Notes: a model not told the origin generated them from the sequence alone. Shown: positions 39,244 through 49,104, numbered from the stretch's first letter. The stretch is DNA of 64,000 nt from Spirulinaceae cyanobacterium SM2_1_0 (GCA_012031265.1 JAAUTY010000001.1:1-64000); one strand, 5' to 3'. Translations and numbers: made by a program.

Positions 39244-40737
39244 TCAACCGGCGGGTGGGCCGGGAATGGCGATATCGACCGTCTGCACCTCACCAGCAAG
39301 TTGTGAGAGCGGTGGTTGGATTTGCTCAGCGCTACCCACGACTAAGGTGGTGACGCGATCAGGCTGGAGATAGGTCTCAGCGACCCGCAGCACATCGGCG
39401 GCTGTGGTCGCTTTGACACCGCGCTGGTAGGTAAAGATGAAGTCTTCCGGATAGCCGTAGTACTCGTAGCGCATCAGCCGCGAGAGCGTTTGGCTGGGGT
39501 CTTGGAAATTGAAGACAAAAGAGTTGAGGATCGAGTCTTTGGCATAATCCAGTTCCTCAGCGGCAATTGGCTCGCGGCGAATCCGCTCCAGTTCGCCCAG
39601 GATCGACTCGACAAAAGGAACCGTCGCATCTGAGCGCGTCTGCCCCCCAGCGACAAACATCCCCGGATAGTCGAAGCGAGGACTCCAGACACCGTAGACG
39701 ACGTAAGCAAGACCTTGGCGCGATCGCAAGTCATTGAACAAACGCCCCCCAAAACCATTGAGCACGCCGTTGAGCACACTCAGCGCCGGGTAGTCGGGGT
39801 TATCCAGTTGCCCGCCGAGGTGGCCGAGTTGGATGTAGCTCTGGGTCAACTGCGGTCGTTCGATGAAGTAGACGCCGCCCGGGGGTTCGGCGGTCACCTC
39901 GGGCGGCTCCGGCAGTTCGGGAACCGCCGCTCCCTGCCAGTCGCCGAAATATTCGGCGAGCAGGGGCTTGATCGCCGCAGTGTCAAAATCACCGGAGAGG
40001 CCGAGAATCGTGCGCTCCGGTCGCACCGAGCGCTGGTAGAAGTCAATCAGATCCTGACGCTCAATGTTGGCGAGGGTATCGTACTCGATCGTGCGCGCGT
40101 AGGGGCTGCGATCGCCGTAGATCAGTTTGTTAAACTCCCGCGAGATGATCGCATCTGGCTCGTCATTGCGGCGCTCAATGCCGCCTTGGGCTTGATTCTT
40201 CGCCAGCACCAGCTTGTCGGCGGGGAATACGGGCGATCGCAACACCTCGGCGAATAGCTCCAAGACCAGGGGCAGATCCTCACTCAGCGCCTCGAAGCTG
40301 GCGCTCCCGGAGGTGGTGTCGATCTCGGTTTCAACCCAAGCCGCGCGACTCTCGAGCAGTTGATTGAGCTCGTCAGCCGGATACTGCATCGTGCCACCGC
40401 TGCGCATAACTGTGCCGGTGAGTGCCGCCAAGCCAACTTGTTCCACCGGCTCCAATCGCGACCCCGTGCGGATCAGCGCCGTGCCGCTGACCAGCGGTAG
40501 CTCGCGGTCTTCGACCAGATACACCGTCAGACCATTGTCGAGTTGGTAACGCTCGTAGTCGGGCAACTGCACCTCGGCGAGCGGCGGAAATTCCAGTTCG
40601 TCGTAGGGTTTCGGGGTGGCGGCGATCGCCTGCGAGGTCGTCAATACCAAGACCAGCGCCGCGACAAACAAAGCGAGGCTACGTCCGAGGCGAAAGTGCC
40701 AGCGATGAGCGGATTGCGAGCGAGGGGAGATGATCAT
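39244..40737 (-). CDS. M16 peptidase-like subunit lacking the zinc motif
   Basis: A 497-residue exported protein with signal peptide RSLALFVAALVLVLTTSQAI, then the M16 fold: LPLVSGTALIRTGSRLEPVE and later LAYVVYGVWSPRFDYPGMF. The position where active members have HxxEH reads GLAALTGTVMRSGGT, so zinc binding is absent. It is the usual inactive partner of an active M16 subunit. The active gene lies 57 bases upstream on the same strand, so a heterodimer is expected. The ATG at 40737 puts the signal peptide at the N terminus; the longer frame from 40791 is less likely. Confidence 0.87.
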   Translation of the reverse strand: MIISPRSQSAHRWHFRLGRSLALFVAALVLVLTTSQAIAATPKPYDELEFPPLAEVQLPDYERYQLDNGLTVYLVEDRELPLVSGTALIRTGSRLEPVEQVGLAALTGTVMRSGGTMQYPADELNQLLESRAAWVETEIDTTSGSASFEALSEDLPLVLELFAEVLRSPVFPADKLVLAKNQAQGGIERRNDEPDAIISREFNKLIYGDRSPYARTIEYDTLANIERQDLIDFYQRSVRPERTILGLSGDFDTAAIKPLLAEYFGDWQGAAVPELPEPPEVTAEPPGGVYFIERPQLTQSYIQLGHLGGQLDNPDYPALSVLNGVLNGFGGRLFNDLRSRQGLAYVVYGVWSPRFDYPGMFVAGGQTRSDATVPFVESILGELERIRREPIAAEELDYAKDSILNSFVFNFQDPSQTLSRLMRYEYYGYPEDFIFTYQRGVKATTAADVLRVAETYLQPDRVTTLVVGSAEQIQPPLSQLAGEVQTVDIAIPGPPAG

Positions 40738-40794
40738 TGCAACAGATTGAAATGGGCAGCAGTTGAGGCAGTTGGGAAGGAATGAGCGCAATTA

Positions 40795-42357
40795 TCAGGA
40801 CTGGGGAACCACGCGACCGATCGTGCGATTCTCAGGCGTGAACGTAGCCCGCGCCACTCGCTGAACATCTTCCGGGGTGACAGCAGCGATCGCCGCCAAC
40901 TGAGCAAAGAGATTGCGCCAGTCACCCGTCTTCGCTTCGTACTCCGCCAGCAGGCGCGCCATACCGGTGTCGGAGCGCAGCGTCCGCAGCAGACTCGCCC
41001 GCGCCTGGGTCTTGACCCGAGTCAGCTCGGCTGCCGCAACAGGTTCATCTTTCAAGCGGTCGATTTCCGCCCGCAGCGCCGTCGCGACTTCATCGAGATC
41101 CCGACCCGGAGCCGTCATCGCATAGAGCAACACCAGATTGGGATGCTTATCGCCCGGAAAGCCACTGAAGCCCTGCGCCGTCAGAGCAACCTGCTGCTCC
41201 TCCACCAGGGAACGATAGAGGCGCGAGGTACGGCCATCACTCAACAAGGCCGAAATAATATCGTAGACGGCATTGTCAGGATGGGTCAGTGCCGGGCGAT
41301 GGTAGCCCTCCAAGTACCAGGGCTGCGAGTCTAGTGCTAGCGTGACCTCGCGCGTTTCCTGTTGTGGTGGCTCCGCTGCATCCAGGGGAGGTGGAGCCGG
41401 TCGCGCCGGGTAGCGTCCGAAGTAAACTTTGGCCAGTTCTTGCACCTGCGCGGCCTCGACATCACCGACGATCGCCACGGTCAGATTACTCGGAACATAG
41501 TAGGTCTCAAAAAACTCACGAATGTCGTCGCGACTGAGGTTACGGATGTCCTCGTCGTAGCCGATCACCGGGCGGCGGTAGGGGTGCGTCGTGTAGGCTG
41601 CATCGAGAAAAGCTTCGATCGTTTGACCAATCGGGGAATTGTCCGTCCGCATCCGGCGTTCTTCCAAGATCACTTGCTGCTCCTGGAAAAACTCGCGGAA
41701 AACAGGATCGAGGAAACGCTCTGACTCCAGCGACATCCAGAGTTCCAGCTTGTTGGACGGGAAGCTATAGAAGTAAATCGTGAAATCCGCCGAGGTCGCC
41801 GCGTTCAAGCCGCTGCCGCCCTCGCGTTCGACGATCTGCCCGTACTCGTTTTGGATCGAGAGGGCGGTCGCCTCGGCTTGTAAATCCGCAAAGTCCACCG
41901 CCAGTTGGGCGGCTTGCTCGGTGTCACCGGCGCTTTCCGCCGCTTTCAACTGCATGGCGAGGGCATCGAGTTGGTCGAGGAGTTGCTTCTCAGCCTCATA
42001 GTTGCGGGTGCCGATGCGGGTTGTGCCTTTGAAGGCAAGGTGTTCTAGAAAGTGGGCCGCCCCGGTTTTGCCATCTTCTTCATCGACACCACCGACATCG
42101 GCATAGGTGACGAAGGAGATGACGGGAGCGTCGTGCCGCTCGAGCACGATGAATTTCATGCCGTTGTCGAGGCGAAACTCGGTGACATCATCGAGGACGC
42201 GATCGAGATAGGGTTGGATCGACGGCACCGCCCGCTGCGCCCAGGCGAGCGACGGTTGCAGCGACCCCATCACCAGGAGGGTGGCGGCGAGAAGGAAGCA
42301 TCGCCGACTCCAATCCAGCCAGCTTACCTGCGATCGCCCCTGTCGCCGCTTCGTCAT
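40795..42357 (-). CDS. M16 zinc peptidase (active subunit), exported
   Basis: A 520-residue insulinase/processing-peptidase-like enzyme. A signal peptide (CCFLL-type hydrophobic stretch ending near SLAWAQ) precedes the fold. The zinc motif is AAHFLEHLAFKGT (HxxEH, nucleotides near 42038-42055), with the downstream Glu expected in the following helix, and GFSGFPGDKHPN and YVPSNLTVAIVGDV as further family landmarks. The ATG at 42357 is chosen because the upstream 72 codons overlap the divergent gene and precede the signal peptide. It forms a pair with the inactive M16 gene downstream. Likely cleaves peptides in the periplasm. Confidence 0.9.
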   Translation of the reverse strand: MTKRRQGRSQVSWLDWSRRCFLLAATLLVMGSLQPSLAWAQRAVPSIQPYLDRVLDDVTEFRLDNGMKFIVLERHDAPVISFVTYADVGGVDEEDGKTGAAHFLEHLAFKGTTRIGTRNYEAEKQLLDQLDALAMQLKAAESAGDTEQAAQLAVDFADLQAEATALSIQNEYGQIVEREGGSGLNAATSADFTIYFYSFPSNKLELWMSLESERFLDPVFREFFQEQQVILEERRMRTDNSPIGQTIEAFLDAAYTTHPYRRPVIGYDEDIRNLSRDDIREFFETYYVPSNLTVAIVGDVEAAQVQELAKVYFGRYPARPAPPPLDAAEPPQQETREVTLALDSQPWYLEGYHRPALTHPDNAVYDIISALLSDGRTSRLYRSLVEEQQVALTAQGFSGFPGDKHPNLVLLYAMTAPGRDLDEVATALRAEIDRLKDEPVAAAELTRVKTQARASLLRTLRSDTGMARLLAEYEAKTGDWRNLFAQLAAIAAVTPEDVQRVARATFTPENRTIGRVVPQS

Positions 42358-42481
42358 AATCTTCACCGTACCGTTTTGTAAAAACTCTTTCACCAAAATA
42401 GCGCTTTTCACCAACATTGTCGGCAGCCGCGAGTCGGCTACCCATCTCGTTAAAATCAGGTCAGCGCGCTGCATCACTCCC

Positions 42482-43183
42482 TTGCCCCCGACCGCCGCTG
42501 TGTCCTTCCCCCTGCTCATCCCGACCATTCTCAGCCAGATCATTTTCGACACGCTGGAGGCATTCCAGCGCAACCTTCTGGTATTGGTCGTCTACCTGGC
42601 GATTGCTGCCTTCGTCTTCTACAAGATTTACGAAGATGTGTCCGATTATGTGAGTGTCGAGTTCGACCGCGACAGCCTAGAGCAGCAGTTGGCAGCAGCG
42701 GACTTGACAGCCGCCCTGAGTTTGAAGTTTAACTTTGCGGATCGCTACAAGCCCCAGGATTTCTGCGTCTTGAATATGACCGCCTTCAATCATACGGAGA
42801 TGCAACCGCTCTATATCAACTGGGAGCGGAGCACACTTGCTAATCTCCAGGGGGAGTCGCAGCGCTTGATACGGGTCGTGCCGGGAGGAATCAATCTGGC
42901 GCAACCGCAAGTGCCCGGAATTGTCGCACCAGGGCGCAAGCTGATCGAGCAATTGACGACGGAGGAAGCGTTGCAATCAGATTTAGAAGGGAAACTGGTG
43001 GCGGGTGGGCCGCTGCTCGGTGCTCAGGCTGTTCGTGTGGCGATCGCCAGTCAGAAGCCATTCACGCTCCGCCTCATCGTTGAGCTACCCAGTTCTCCCG
43101 CCCAAGCCGGACAGATTCACGCCCTACTCTGCCATTTTCGGCTGAGCCAGACGCCGCTCCCGCGTGCTCTGTACTGGAATTGA
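42482..43183 (+). CDS. Membrane-anchored protein, unknown function
   Basis: A protein of about 230 residues with one strong N-terminal transmembrane helix (NLLVLVVYLAIAAFVFYKIY) followed by a soluble domain with ADLTAALSLKFNFADRYKPQ and YINWERSTLANLQGESQRLI. It resembles conserved cyanobacterial hypotheticals but I recognise no named domain. The start is uncertain: a TTG at 42482 or a GTG at 42500 fit best, because the longer open frame runs into the divergent M16 gene. No catalytic motif seen. Confidence 0.7.
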   Translation: MPPTAAVSFPLLIPTILSQIIFDTLEAFQRNLLVLVVYLAIAAFVFYKIYEDVSDYVSVEFDRDSLEQQLAAADLTAALSLKFNFADRYKPQDFCVLNMTAFNHTEMQPLYINWERSTLANLQGESQRLIRVVPGGINLAQPQVPGIVAPGRKLIEQLTTEEALQSDLEGKLVAGGPLLGAQAVRVAIASQKPFTLRLIVELPSSPAQAGQIHALLCHFRLSQTPLPRALYWN

Positions 43184-43214
43184 TACTAAATCCGGTACTG
43201 ATGCCCCCAAAATC

Positions 43215-43255
43215 CTAGCCCTCACCCAGCTTGGGAGAAGGGCTGGGGATGAGGG
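43215..43255. repeat. REP-like palindromic repeat
   Basis: CCTAGCCCTCACCCAGCTTG continues into a near-complementary half with GGGAGAAGGGCTGGGG and GAGGG. It is the same family as the hairpin at 162-184, with the shared core CCCAGCTTGGGAGA. It lies in the gap between the membrane-protein gene and the cyclase gene, which converge. Confidence 0.6.
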
Positions 43256-43341
43256 GACAATTCTTGAGTTCCGAGAACAGGATTTGGTATGAGTCCCCAT
43301 GGGCGCGCTTTTTTAGAGCTTTATCATTCTATCAATGAGGC

Positions 43342-43368
43342 AAAAAAAGAGAGCCACCGCAGTGACTC
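43342..43368 (-). terminator. Intrinsic terminator of the adenylate cyclase gene
   Basis: Read on the minus strand: GAGTCAC, loop TGCG, GTGGCTC, followed by TCTTTTTTT. The seven-base-pair stem has one G-T pair and leads directly into the T run, about 70 bases after the cyclase stop codon. Confidence 0.75.
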
Positions 43369-43434
43369 CCCCAATCATCAGGGTGCATCTACTTGAATCA
43401 ATATATCATGAGGGGTGAGGGGTGTCACCCCCTA

Positions 43435-46221
43435 TCAGAGAACTGGTGCTGAATCCGCTGGGGCAATCGGCATCTTTTTCCCCAACAACCAGTAGGTCAA
43501 CATCCGACCGCGACCCTTGACTTCCAGCTCGCCCCGTTGCTCGAACTGGAAATGATCGCACAGCCGCGCGTAGGTCGCCGCTGTGACCTGGATGCGACCG
43601 GGTTCGCCCTGCGACTCCATACGCGAGGCGACATTCACAGTGTCGCCCCAGAGGTCGTAGATGAACTTGTTGATGCCGATTACCCCCGCGACGACCGGCC
43701 CCGTGTTGATTCCCATGCGTAAGTTGAGCGGTCGGTTGAGTTCTTGCTGAACATCGACGATTGCCGCCTGCACTGCCAGCGCCATAGCGGCGATCGCCTC
43801 GGCATGATCAGCCTTGGGCACCGGTAAGCCCCCGACGACCATGTAAGCGTCGCCGATGGTTTTGATTTTCTCGAGGCCATAATCCTCCGCAAATCGATCA
43901 AACATGGAAAAAACGCGGTTGAGCAACCGCACCAACTCGATCGGCGATAGCTCCGCTGACAGGGGTGTAAACCCAGCAATGTCAACGAAGAGAATCGTCA
44001 CCTCATTGTGGTGCTGGGCGATGAGCGCTTCTTGGCCGGGTTGATTGACTGGGCCGCGGGTTTGCTTGAGTTGTTCGGCGATCGGTTTCGGTAGGATGTT
44101 CAGCAGCAACCGCTCCGACTTCTCCTGCTCCAACCGTAAGGCTTCCTCCGCAGCACGGCGCGCCGTAATGTCATCGATGACGCCGAGCAGGCCGATGACG
44201 CGCCCATTGGCGTCTTGGATCGGGATCTTGCTGATATCGAGCCAACGCCGCTCACCATTGGGGGCTGGGGTCTGTTTGGGGGCGATGTGGTGGAGAAGTG
44301 GCTGGCCGGTTTCGATCACCTGGCGATCCTGCTGACGGAAGCACTCGGCGCTCTCGGCATCGACGAGCAAGTCGTAGTCGGTGAGGCCGATCAAAATCTC
44401 CGGTTCGTCAATACCAGCGGCGATCGCCCAGTTGCGATTACAGCCCATGAATACTGAGTTGGTATCCTTCCAAAACACCTGCTGCGGGATATTGTTGACG
44501 ATCAAGCGCAGGTATTGCTCCTTCTCACGCAGAGCCAGCTCGGCGCGTTTCCGCTCGGTGGTGTCATCGATCGCCGCCAGCACGCAGGTCGTGCCCCCAA
44601 AATCGACCAGTTCGGCCGACAGCCGCACAAAGCGCACGGTGTCGTGAGCCGTCCAAAAAGCGGTCTCCCAGTCGTAGAGAATACCGGCTGCATGCAAGGT
44701 TTCTTTAAATCGGGCGCGATCGCGACGGTCGTACCAGAAATGGAGATCGTCGATGGTATAACCAATAGTCGCTTCCAAGCGATAATCCAGCATCTGCAAA
44801 AAGCTGTCATTGACCTCGATCATGCAGCCATCCTCGAGCGACCAGATCGCCAGCGGCACGGGACTGACCCGAAAAATCTTCGCAAAGCGCTCCTCAGAAT
44901 GGCGCAGTTGTCCGGCTCGCTGCTCGACCTTGGCTTCCAGCGTTTCATTTGCCTTCTCCAGCTCCGTGAAGGCGGTGCGTAGCTGGGTGGTCATGCGATT
45001 AAATGCTTCGGCGAGGGTCGCCAGCTCGGCGATCCCGGCCGCTGACACCTGCTGGTGGAGATCGCCCGCCGCGATCGCCCGCGCCGCTTGGCTGAGGCGA
45101 CGCACCGGCTGCGCCAACCAGCGGCTCGTACAAAAACTCGAAAGGGTCGCCACGATCAGAGCAACAGCACAGATCAGCACCGTGGCGCGAACATTGGCGC
45201 GGCTCTGGGCAGCGAACTCCTGCTCCGGCAGCACGATCACCAGCCGCCAGTCCAACCCCGACAGCGTGGCGATCGCCGTGATCTGCACGAATAAACGCTC
45301 ACCCTGTTCGGTAGTGACGATAAATTGGTGCGGCGACTGCCAATCGGCCTGGCGATCCTCAAGATCCTGCGCTACAGCACGAATCAGCGGCTCCTCGCTG
45401 GCGATCGCTGGGAGCCGCTGCGTCTCACCGGCCGCTGCGGTCACGAGCGGCACCGCTTCGGAGCTAGCGACCAACTCGCCCGAGGCTTCGACGATGAAAG
45501 CTGCACCCGAGCCGCCAATTTCCAAGCGGCTGAGGAAATCGCTAATCTGCCCCAGCGTCAGATCGATCGCCATCACGCCCTGAAGCGCGCCACTGGGATC
45601 GCGGATCGGGATGGCGGGCGTAATGCCGAGGACGGGCGGCTCGGTGAAAGTATAAATAGGCGACCAAGTGAGGCGATCATCACGAAGTGCCGCTTGGTAC
45701 CAGGGACGCTCGCGTGGCTCGTAGCGTCCGCTCTGAAGGCGATCGCCCCGCTGCCCCTCGGCGTCGAGTGCATAGATCTCCCAGTTAGGTGCCGTCGCCG
45801 CCGTGCGAATCGAAACCGTCGGCCGTTCCCCCTGCTCGATTTGCAGAAAATCCCCCGTCGTACTCCCAAAGTAGAGCGTCGTCATATCCGGGGTAATCTG
45901 GGTCTGCTGCCAGAAGTAAGCCTCCAACGCCGCAAAGTTGCTGACATCAAGCTGACCCGTTTGCACCGCCGCCGCATTGATTTCCAGGAAAAGCTGCGAG
46001 GTGCTGAGATAGTGCTGAACATTTTGCCGGATGTGGTCACCAGCCTCCTCGCTCAGACGGCTCGCCAGCATATTCACCGCGCGCTGACCATTGCGAAAGG
46101 AAAGCCAGCCCGCGATGCCGACGGCCAGCAAAATTTGCAGCGCCAAGGGGACGACAATCGCCAATTGCAGGGGCACACGCCGCGAGCGAGCGAGCTTGCG
46201 TCGTCCGAAGCCTAGGAGCAT
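43435..46221 (-). CDS. Receptor-type adenylate cyclase (dCache-HAMP-PAS-PAS-cyclase)
   Basis: A 928-residue membrane cyclase that would make cAMP in response to an external ligand. In order: an N-terminal helix (LQLAIVVPLALQILLAVGIA), an extracellular dCache sensor (RPWYQAALRDDRLTWSPIY and VLGITPAIPIRDPSGALQGV), a second helix (VLICAVALIVATLSSFC), HAMP, a coiled coil, two PAS domains (about residues 440-560 and 570-690), and a class III catalytic domain. The metal-binding Asps lie in VTILFVDIAGFTPLS and in KTIGDAYMVVGG. Lys before TIGDAY and Asp in LWGDTVNVASRME are the adenine-selecting pair, so ATP is the likely substrate. A strong terminator follows. Confidence 0.92.
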   Translation of the reverse strand: MLLGFGRRKLARSRRVPLQLAIVVPLALQILLAVGIAGWLSFRNGQRAVNMLASRLSEEAGDHIRQNVQHYLSTSQLFLEINAAAVQTGQLDVSNFAALEAYFWQQTQITPDMTTLYFGSTTGDFLQIEQGERPTVSIRTAATAPNWEIYALDAEGQRGDRLQSGRYEPRERPWYQAALRDDRLTWSPIYTFTEPPVLGITPAIPIRDPSGALQGVMAIDLTLGQISDFLSRLEIGGSGAAFIVEASGELVASSEAVPLVTAAAGETQRLPAIASEEPLIRAVAQDLEDRQADWQSPHQFIVTTEQGERLFVQITAIATLSGLDWRLVIVLPEQEFAAQSRANVRATVLICAVALIVATLSSFCTSRWLAQPVRRLSQAARAIAAGDLHQQVSAAGIAELATLAEAFNRMTTQLRTAFTELEKANETLEAKVEQRAGQLRHSEERFAKIFRVSPVPLAIWSLEDGCMIEVNDSFLQMLDYRLEATIGYTIDDLHFWYDRRDRARFKETLHAAGILYDWETAFWTAHDTVRFVRLSAELVDFGGTTCVLAAIDDTTERKRAELALREKEQYLRLIVNNIPQQVFWKDTNSVFMGCNRNWAIAAGIDEPEILIGLTDYDLLVDAESAECFRQQDRQVIETGQPLLHHIAPKQTPAPNGERRWLDISKIPIQDANGRVIGLLGVIDDITARRAAEEALRLEQEKSERLLLNILPKPIAEQLKQTRGPVNQPGQEALIAQHHNEVTILFVDIAGFTPLSAELSPIELVRLLNRVFSMFDRFAEDYGLEKIKTIGDAYMVVGGLPVPKADHAEAIAAMALAVQAAIVDVQQELNRPLNLRMGINTGPVVAGVIGINKFIYDLWGDTVNVASRMESQGEPGRIQVTAATYARLCDHFQFEQRGELEVKGRGRMLTYWLLGKKMPIAPADSAPVL

Positions 46222-46922
46222 AGTGATGGCCTAAAACAGAAATTCAGAGCGATCGCACCAGGAAGGAAGGCAGATGCCCACTGCAGGAAAGGTTGAGACC
46301 CGTAATTTTTCTCTACTCAATTCTAAGCGAGCGCTTCCGGAACTTAAGCCGTAAGAATACGAATTGTGACCCGCCAATACATCCTAAGAAGTAGCACGGA
46401 GAACCGGCAAGGAGGTTTGGGAACATCCCAAGATTGGCGCTGCTTTTGCCCACTCCGCGAGAAACTGCTACCGGTCTACATCCCCCAGCCCCTTCTCCTC
46501 AGCAGGGCGAAAAGGAACTAGAAGCCCTTCCCCCAGCCGGGGAGAGGGACTTAAGGTGTCGGCAAAGCCTGATCCGTAGGAACGTAGAACTGCCAATCTG
46601 GAATGCGCCTGAGAAATTTGCCTGAACTTCACGATAAATCTACTTTGAATTCAGCAACAAACCGCTTTTTTGCTGACTGAATCAATCCATCCCAGGAGAT
46701 ACACCACGGCAAAAAATACTGCCTCCTAGGGCCAATGTGCTCTCCGCTGACAATCAATTAGGATGATTTCACACCAAGTAATCCAGTCGATAGGATGCAT
46801 CTACTGTCAGGTCAGTCTAAACTTTCCAGGACATTGATACTTCAGCGTATTGACGCAAATTTTCTGCTAGTTCGTATGGCCTCATTCGCTTTAATCCGCC
46901 TTCATACCTAAGCCCAATCAGT
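46222..46922. other. Long intergenic region with a REP-like repeat
   Basis: About 700 bases upstream of the cyclase. A degenerate REP-type repeat lies at about 46482-46550 (CCCCCAGCCCCTTCTCC and CCCCCAGCCGGGGAGAGGGA). The rest is AT-richer, with no motif-bearing frame and no RNA gene I can support. Confidence 0.5.
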
Positions 46923-47057
46923 GGCGACTATGTTGCCTGGTTGGTGACGCCGACGCAGCGTTGGCCGTTGCCGGAGGAATTGCGGGGACAGGGCGATCGC
47001 GATTTTCGTCACCCCTATTTCTGGAGCTCATTCATGCTGATTGGCAATCCTTGGTAG
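46923..47057 (+). pseudogene. CHAT-domain protein, C-terminal remnant
   Basis: An open stretch reads DYVAWLVTPTQRWPLPEELR and then FRHPYFWSSFMLIGNPW before TAG (47055-47057). The ending (H-P-Y-xW-xx-F-x-LIGNPW) is the hallmark C terminus of CHAT caspase-like domains in cyanobacteria. The catalytic His and Cys regions are missing and there is no start codon, so only the last exported tail of a lost gene remains. Confidence 0.65.
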
Positions 47058-47352
47058 ATTCACAGTCAGTCTCCGGACGGGGATCGCTAAACATATACGC
47101 TGTTCGCCCTCGTATCGCGCCCCCATTAGCACTATCGTCTACTACACCAAAACATTGCCACAATATCTTGGTGTGAGTTGCCCTCTAGACCTTGGGGATG
47201 GGATTGTTCTGAGCCTGGTTAAACATCCAAGCTAAAGAGCTGGCTAAATCAGGGATAGAGCGTGCCAATCATGCTGACAATAGAGGCGTTTATGGAGTTT
47301 GAGCGCGATCAGTCATCCAGTTGTTGCTCCAACTTTTAGCGTTGGTATCTCC

Positions 47353-47670
47353 CTAGCCCTGCCCAAATTGGCGCTCGTAAATTTCGTCTTCCTTGTCCGA
47401 CACTAGCTTCAAATCCGAGCGAGGATAAGCCACACAGAGTAAAGCATAGCCCTCCGCCTGTAGCTCATTGGAAACGCCCATCGCTTCTCCTTGATCGACC
47501 GTGCCTGCTAGGATCTGACCTGCACAGGTAGTACAGACGCCTGCCGTGCAAGAGGAGGGCAAATCGATGCCCGCTTCGAGCGCGACTGCTAGCACGGTGC
47601 GGTCGGCGGGCACTTCGATCGTCCGCACGTCGCCGCGATGTTGAATCTCAACCTTGTAGGTATTTGTCAT
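47353..47670 (-). CDS. Plant-type 2Fe-2S ferredoxin
   Basis: A 105-residue ferredoxin with the cluster motif SSCTAGVCTTC (C-x4-C-x2-C) and a fourth Cys in YALLCVAYPRSD. It carries single electrons between photosystem I or other donors and reductases. A C-terminal extension (EDEIYERQFGQG) of about ten residues goes beyond the classic PetF and marks a divergent paralogue, so its partner may be specialised. ATG at 47670. No operon partner; nifJ, a possible donor, is 42 kb away. Confidence 0.93.
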   Translation of the reverse strand: MTNTYKVEIQHRGDVRTIEVPADRTVLAVALEAGIDLPSSCTAGVCTTCAGQILAGTVDQGEAMGVSNELQAEGYALLCVAYPRSDLKLVSDKEDEIYERQFGQG

Positions 47671-47838
47671 TAGTTCGCCGTCAACAATCAGCAGTGAATT
47701 AGGACTCAGTCAATCGCAAGCCTGGGTCAGTCCGTCGCACCGAGTCTCCTGGAGTGATTAGGATTCAGACGGCTAGCCATGGATCGCTGCTCTCTGACTT
47801 CTGGACTCTACTAGCGTCTTATGTCAGGTCGGCAGCTG

Positions 47839-48999
47839 TCAATCATTGGTTGCAGTTGCGGTGACCTCCTCAAGGATTAAGGCGCGGTAAAAGAAGGCTT
47901 TGTCTTGCTGGGTCAGGGTTTGGGCAAGGTCGGTGAGTGGTCGCAGTGCCGCCGCCAGCTCCAAGGGACGTTGACGCGGCACAAACAAATTCCAATAAAC
48001 CAGGCGACTCCCCGGTCGGCTGCTCTGAATAATCTGGCGCAGCAACTGTTGGTAATTGCTCAGCGACATATATTCAAAAATGTTGCTGAGGTTGAAGCAA
48101 TCAATGGCGGGGCCTGACCATTGGGCAAGGAAGTCTTCTAGCGCCAGACCGTGCCATTCTAGACAGTCGAGGTTGGCGCGAATGGCGGCAAAGTTTTCGG
48201 GGCGCAGGGCGTAGGGCAACGCCGTGAGATGTTGCCCAGTGCCAATCCATTGCAGATAGGGGTTTTCTGCTGGATTCAGAACCGTGCAGGCATAGCGGGC
48301 GCGGGCGAGCAGGTGATCGGCGACATCGGTATCGGCGTAGCGAAAAAAGCTGGGATCGCGACCGAGGCGACCGAGCAGCGGCCGGGAAAAAAAGAGGCGA
48401 AACAGCGATCGCCAGCGCCAGGTGTCCCAAACCTCGGCATAGAAGCGATCGCGCTCAGCTCGCGACCCCCCTCGTAGCATCCGCCGGATCGCCGCAGCAG
48501 AATGCACTTGCGGCAGGATGAAGCGGCGAAATAGCGCCAGGTAGCGCTCGAATTTACCGATGTGTCCCAAGCCTTGTTGGAGCAAGGGGAGGCGCTGATC
48601 CCAAAATTGCTGGGCACTGAGTGAGAGGTGCGGCCGACAGCGTTGGTAGAGCAGCCAGCGGGGATGAGGCTTGTCAGCGCGTACCAGTGCGGGGCGCGAG
48701 CCGAGCAAGAGCAACAACTCCGGGTGCGCCAAAACTCGGTAAGCCGCAACGCGCAACTCGAGGCTGGCAATTTGCGCGGGGTTGAAATCGACGGCAATCA
48801 ACCGGCTGGGGGCGCGGCTGAGCATGGCCATCACATTGTCACCGGCGGCGGCGATCGCCAAGCCGACTTGCCCCGGTTGCAGCTCGAGCGCGGCGAGCAA
48901 CAGGTCGGCATCCTCCCAACACTGGGCGTAGCGCAGTTGGGAAAAGTCGGCAATCTGGGCGATTTCGCTGGGCATACAAGCGGCAGAAAGGACAGACAT
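47839..48999 (-). CDS. DUF3419 (BtaA-like) SAM-dependent transferase
   Basis: A 386-residue protein of the DUF3419 family. It has LRYAQCWEDADLLLAALEL, a SAM-binding Rossmann core (IAAAGDNVMAMLS, LIAVDFNPAQIASLELR), and a conserved end with FNLSNIFEYMS and SRLVYWNLFVPRQR. BtaA members transfer the 3-amino-3-carboxypropyl group of SAM to diacylglycerol to make betaine lipid. In cyanobacteria DUF3419 proteins are widespread without proof of that activity, so the substrate is uncertain. Start at 48999, with a possible alternative Met nine codons in. Confidence 0.85.
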   Translation of the reverse strand: MSVLSAACMPSEIAQIADFSQLRYAQCWEDADLLLAALELQPGQVGLAIAAAGDNVMAMLSRAPSRLIAVDFNPAQIASLELRVAAYRVLAHPELLLLLGSRPALVRADKPHPRWLLYQRCRPHLSLSAQQFWDQRLPLLQQGLGHIGKFERYLALFRRFILPQVHSAAAIRRMLRGGSRAERDRFYAEVWDTWRWRSLFRLFFSRPLLGRLGRDPSFFRYADTDVADHLLARARYACTVLNPAENPYLQWIGTGQHLTALPYALRPENFAAIRANLDCLEWHGLALEDFLAQWSGPAIDCFNLSNIFEYMSLSNYQQLLRQIIQSSRPGSRLVYWNLFVPRQRPLELAAALRPLTDLAQTLTQQDKAFFYRALILEEVTATATND

Positions 49000-49104
49000 C
49001 GGACGGCGATCGCCACGATCTCCTGTATCTTAAGAGCAGCGCGCCGAGACAAGCATGTGGGGTGGTCGCGCGTCAGATTGTCCTTAAGCCGCTGTCAGTT
49101 GCCT

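Noticed and set aside
43379-43434. GC-rich hairpin (GGGGTGTCACCCC) after the cyclase gene
   Set aside because: It forms a hairpin but lacks a T run on either side; the better terminator lies just beyond it.
48628-49104. Upstream extension of the dacB frame
   Set aside because: It is antisense to the DUF3419 gene and precedes the signal peptide, so it is not part of the protein.
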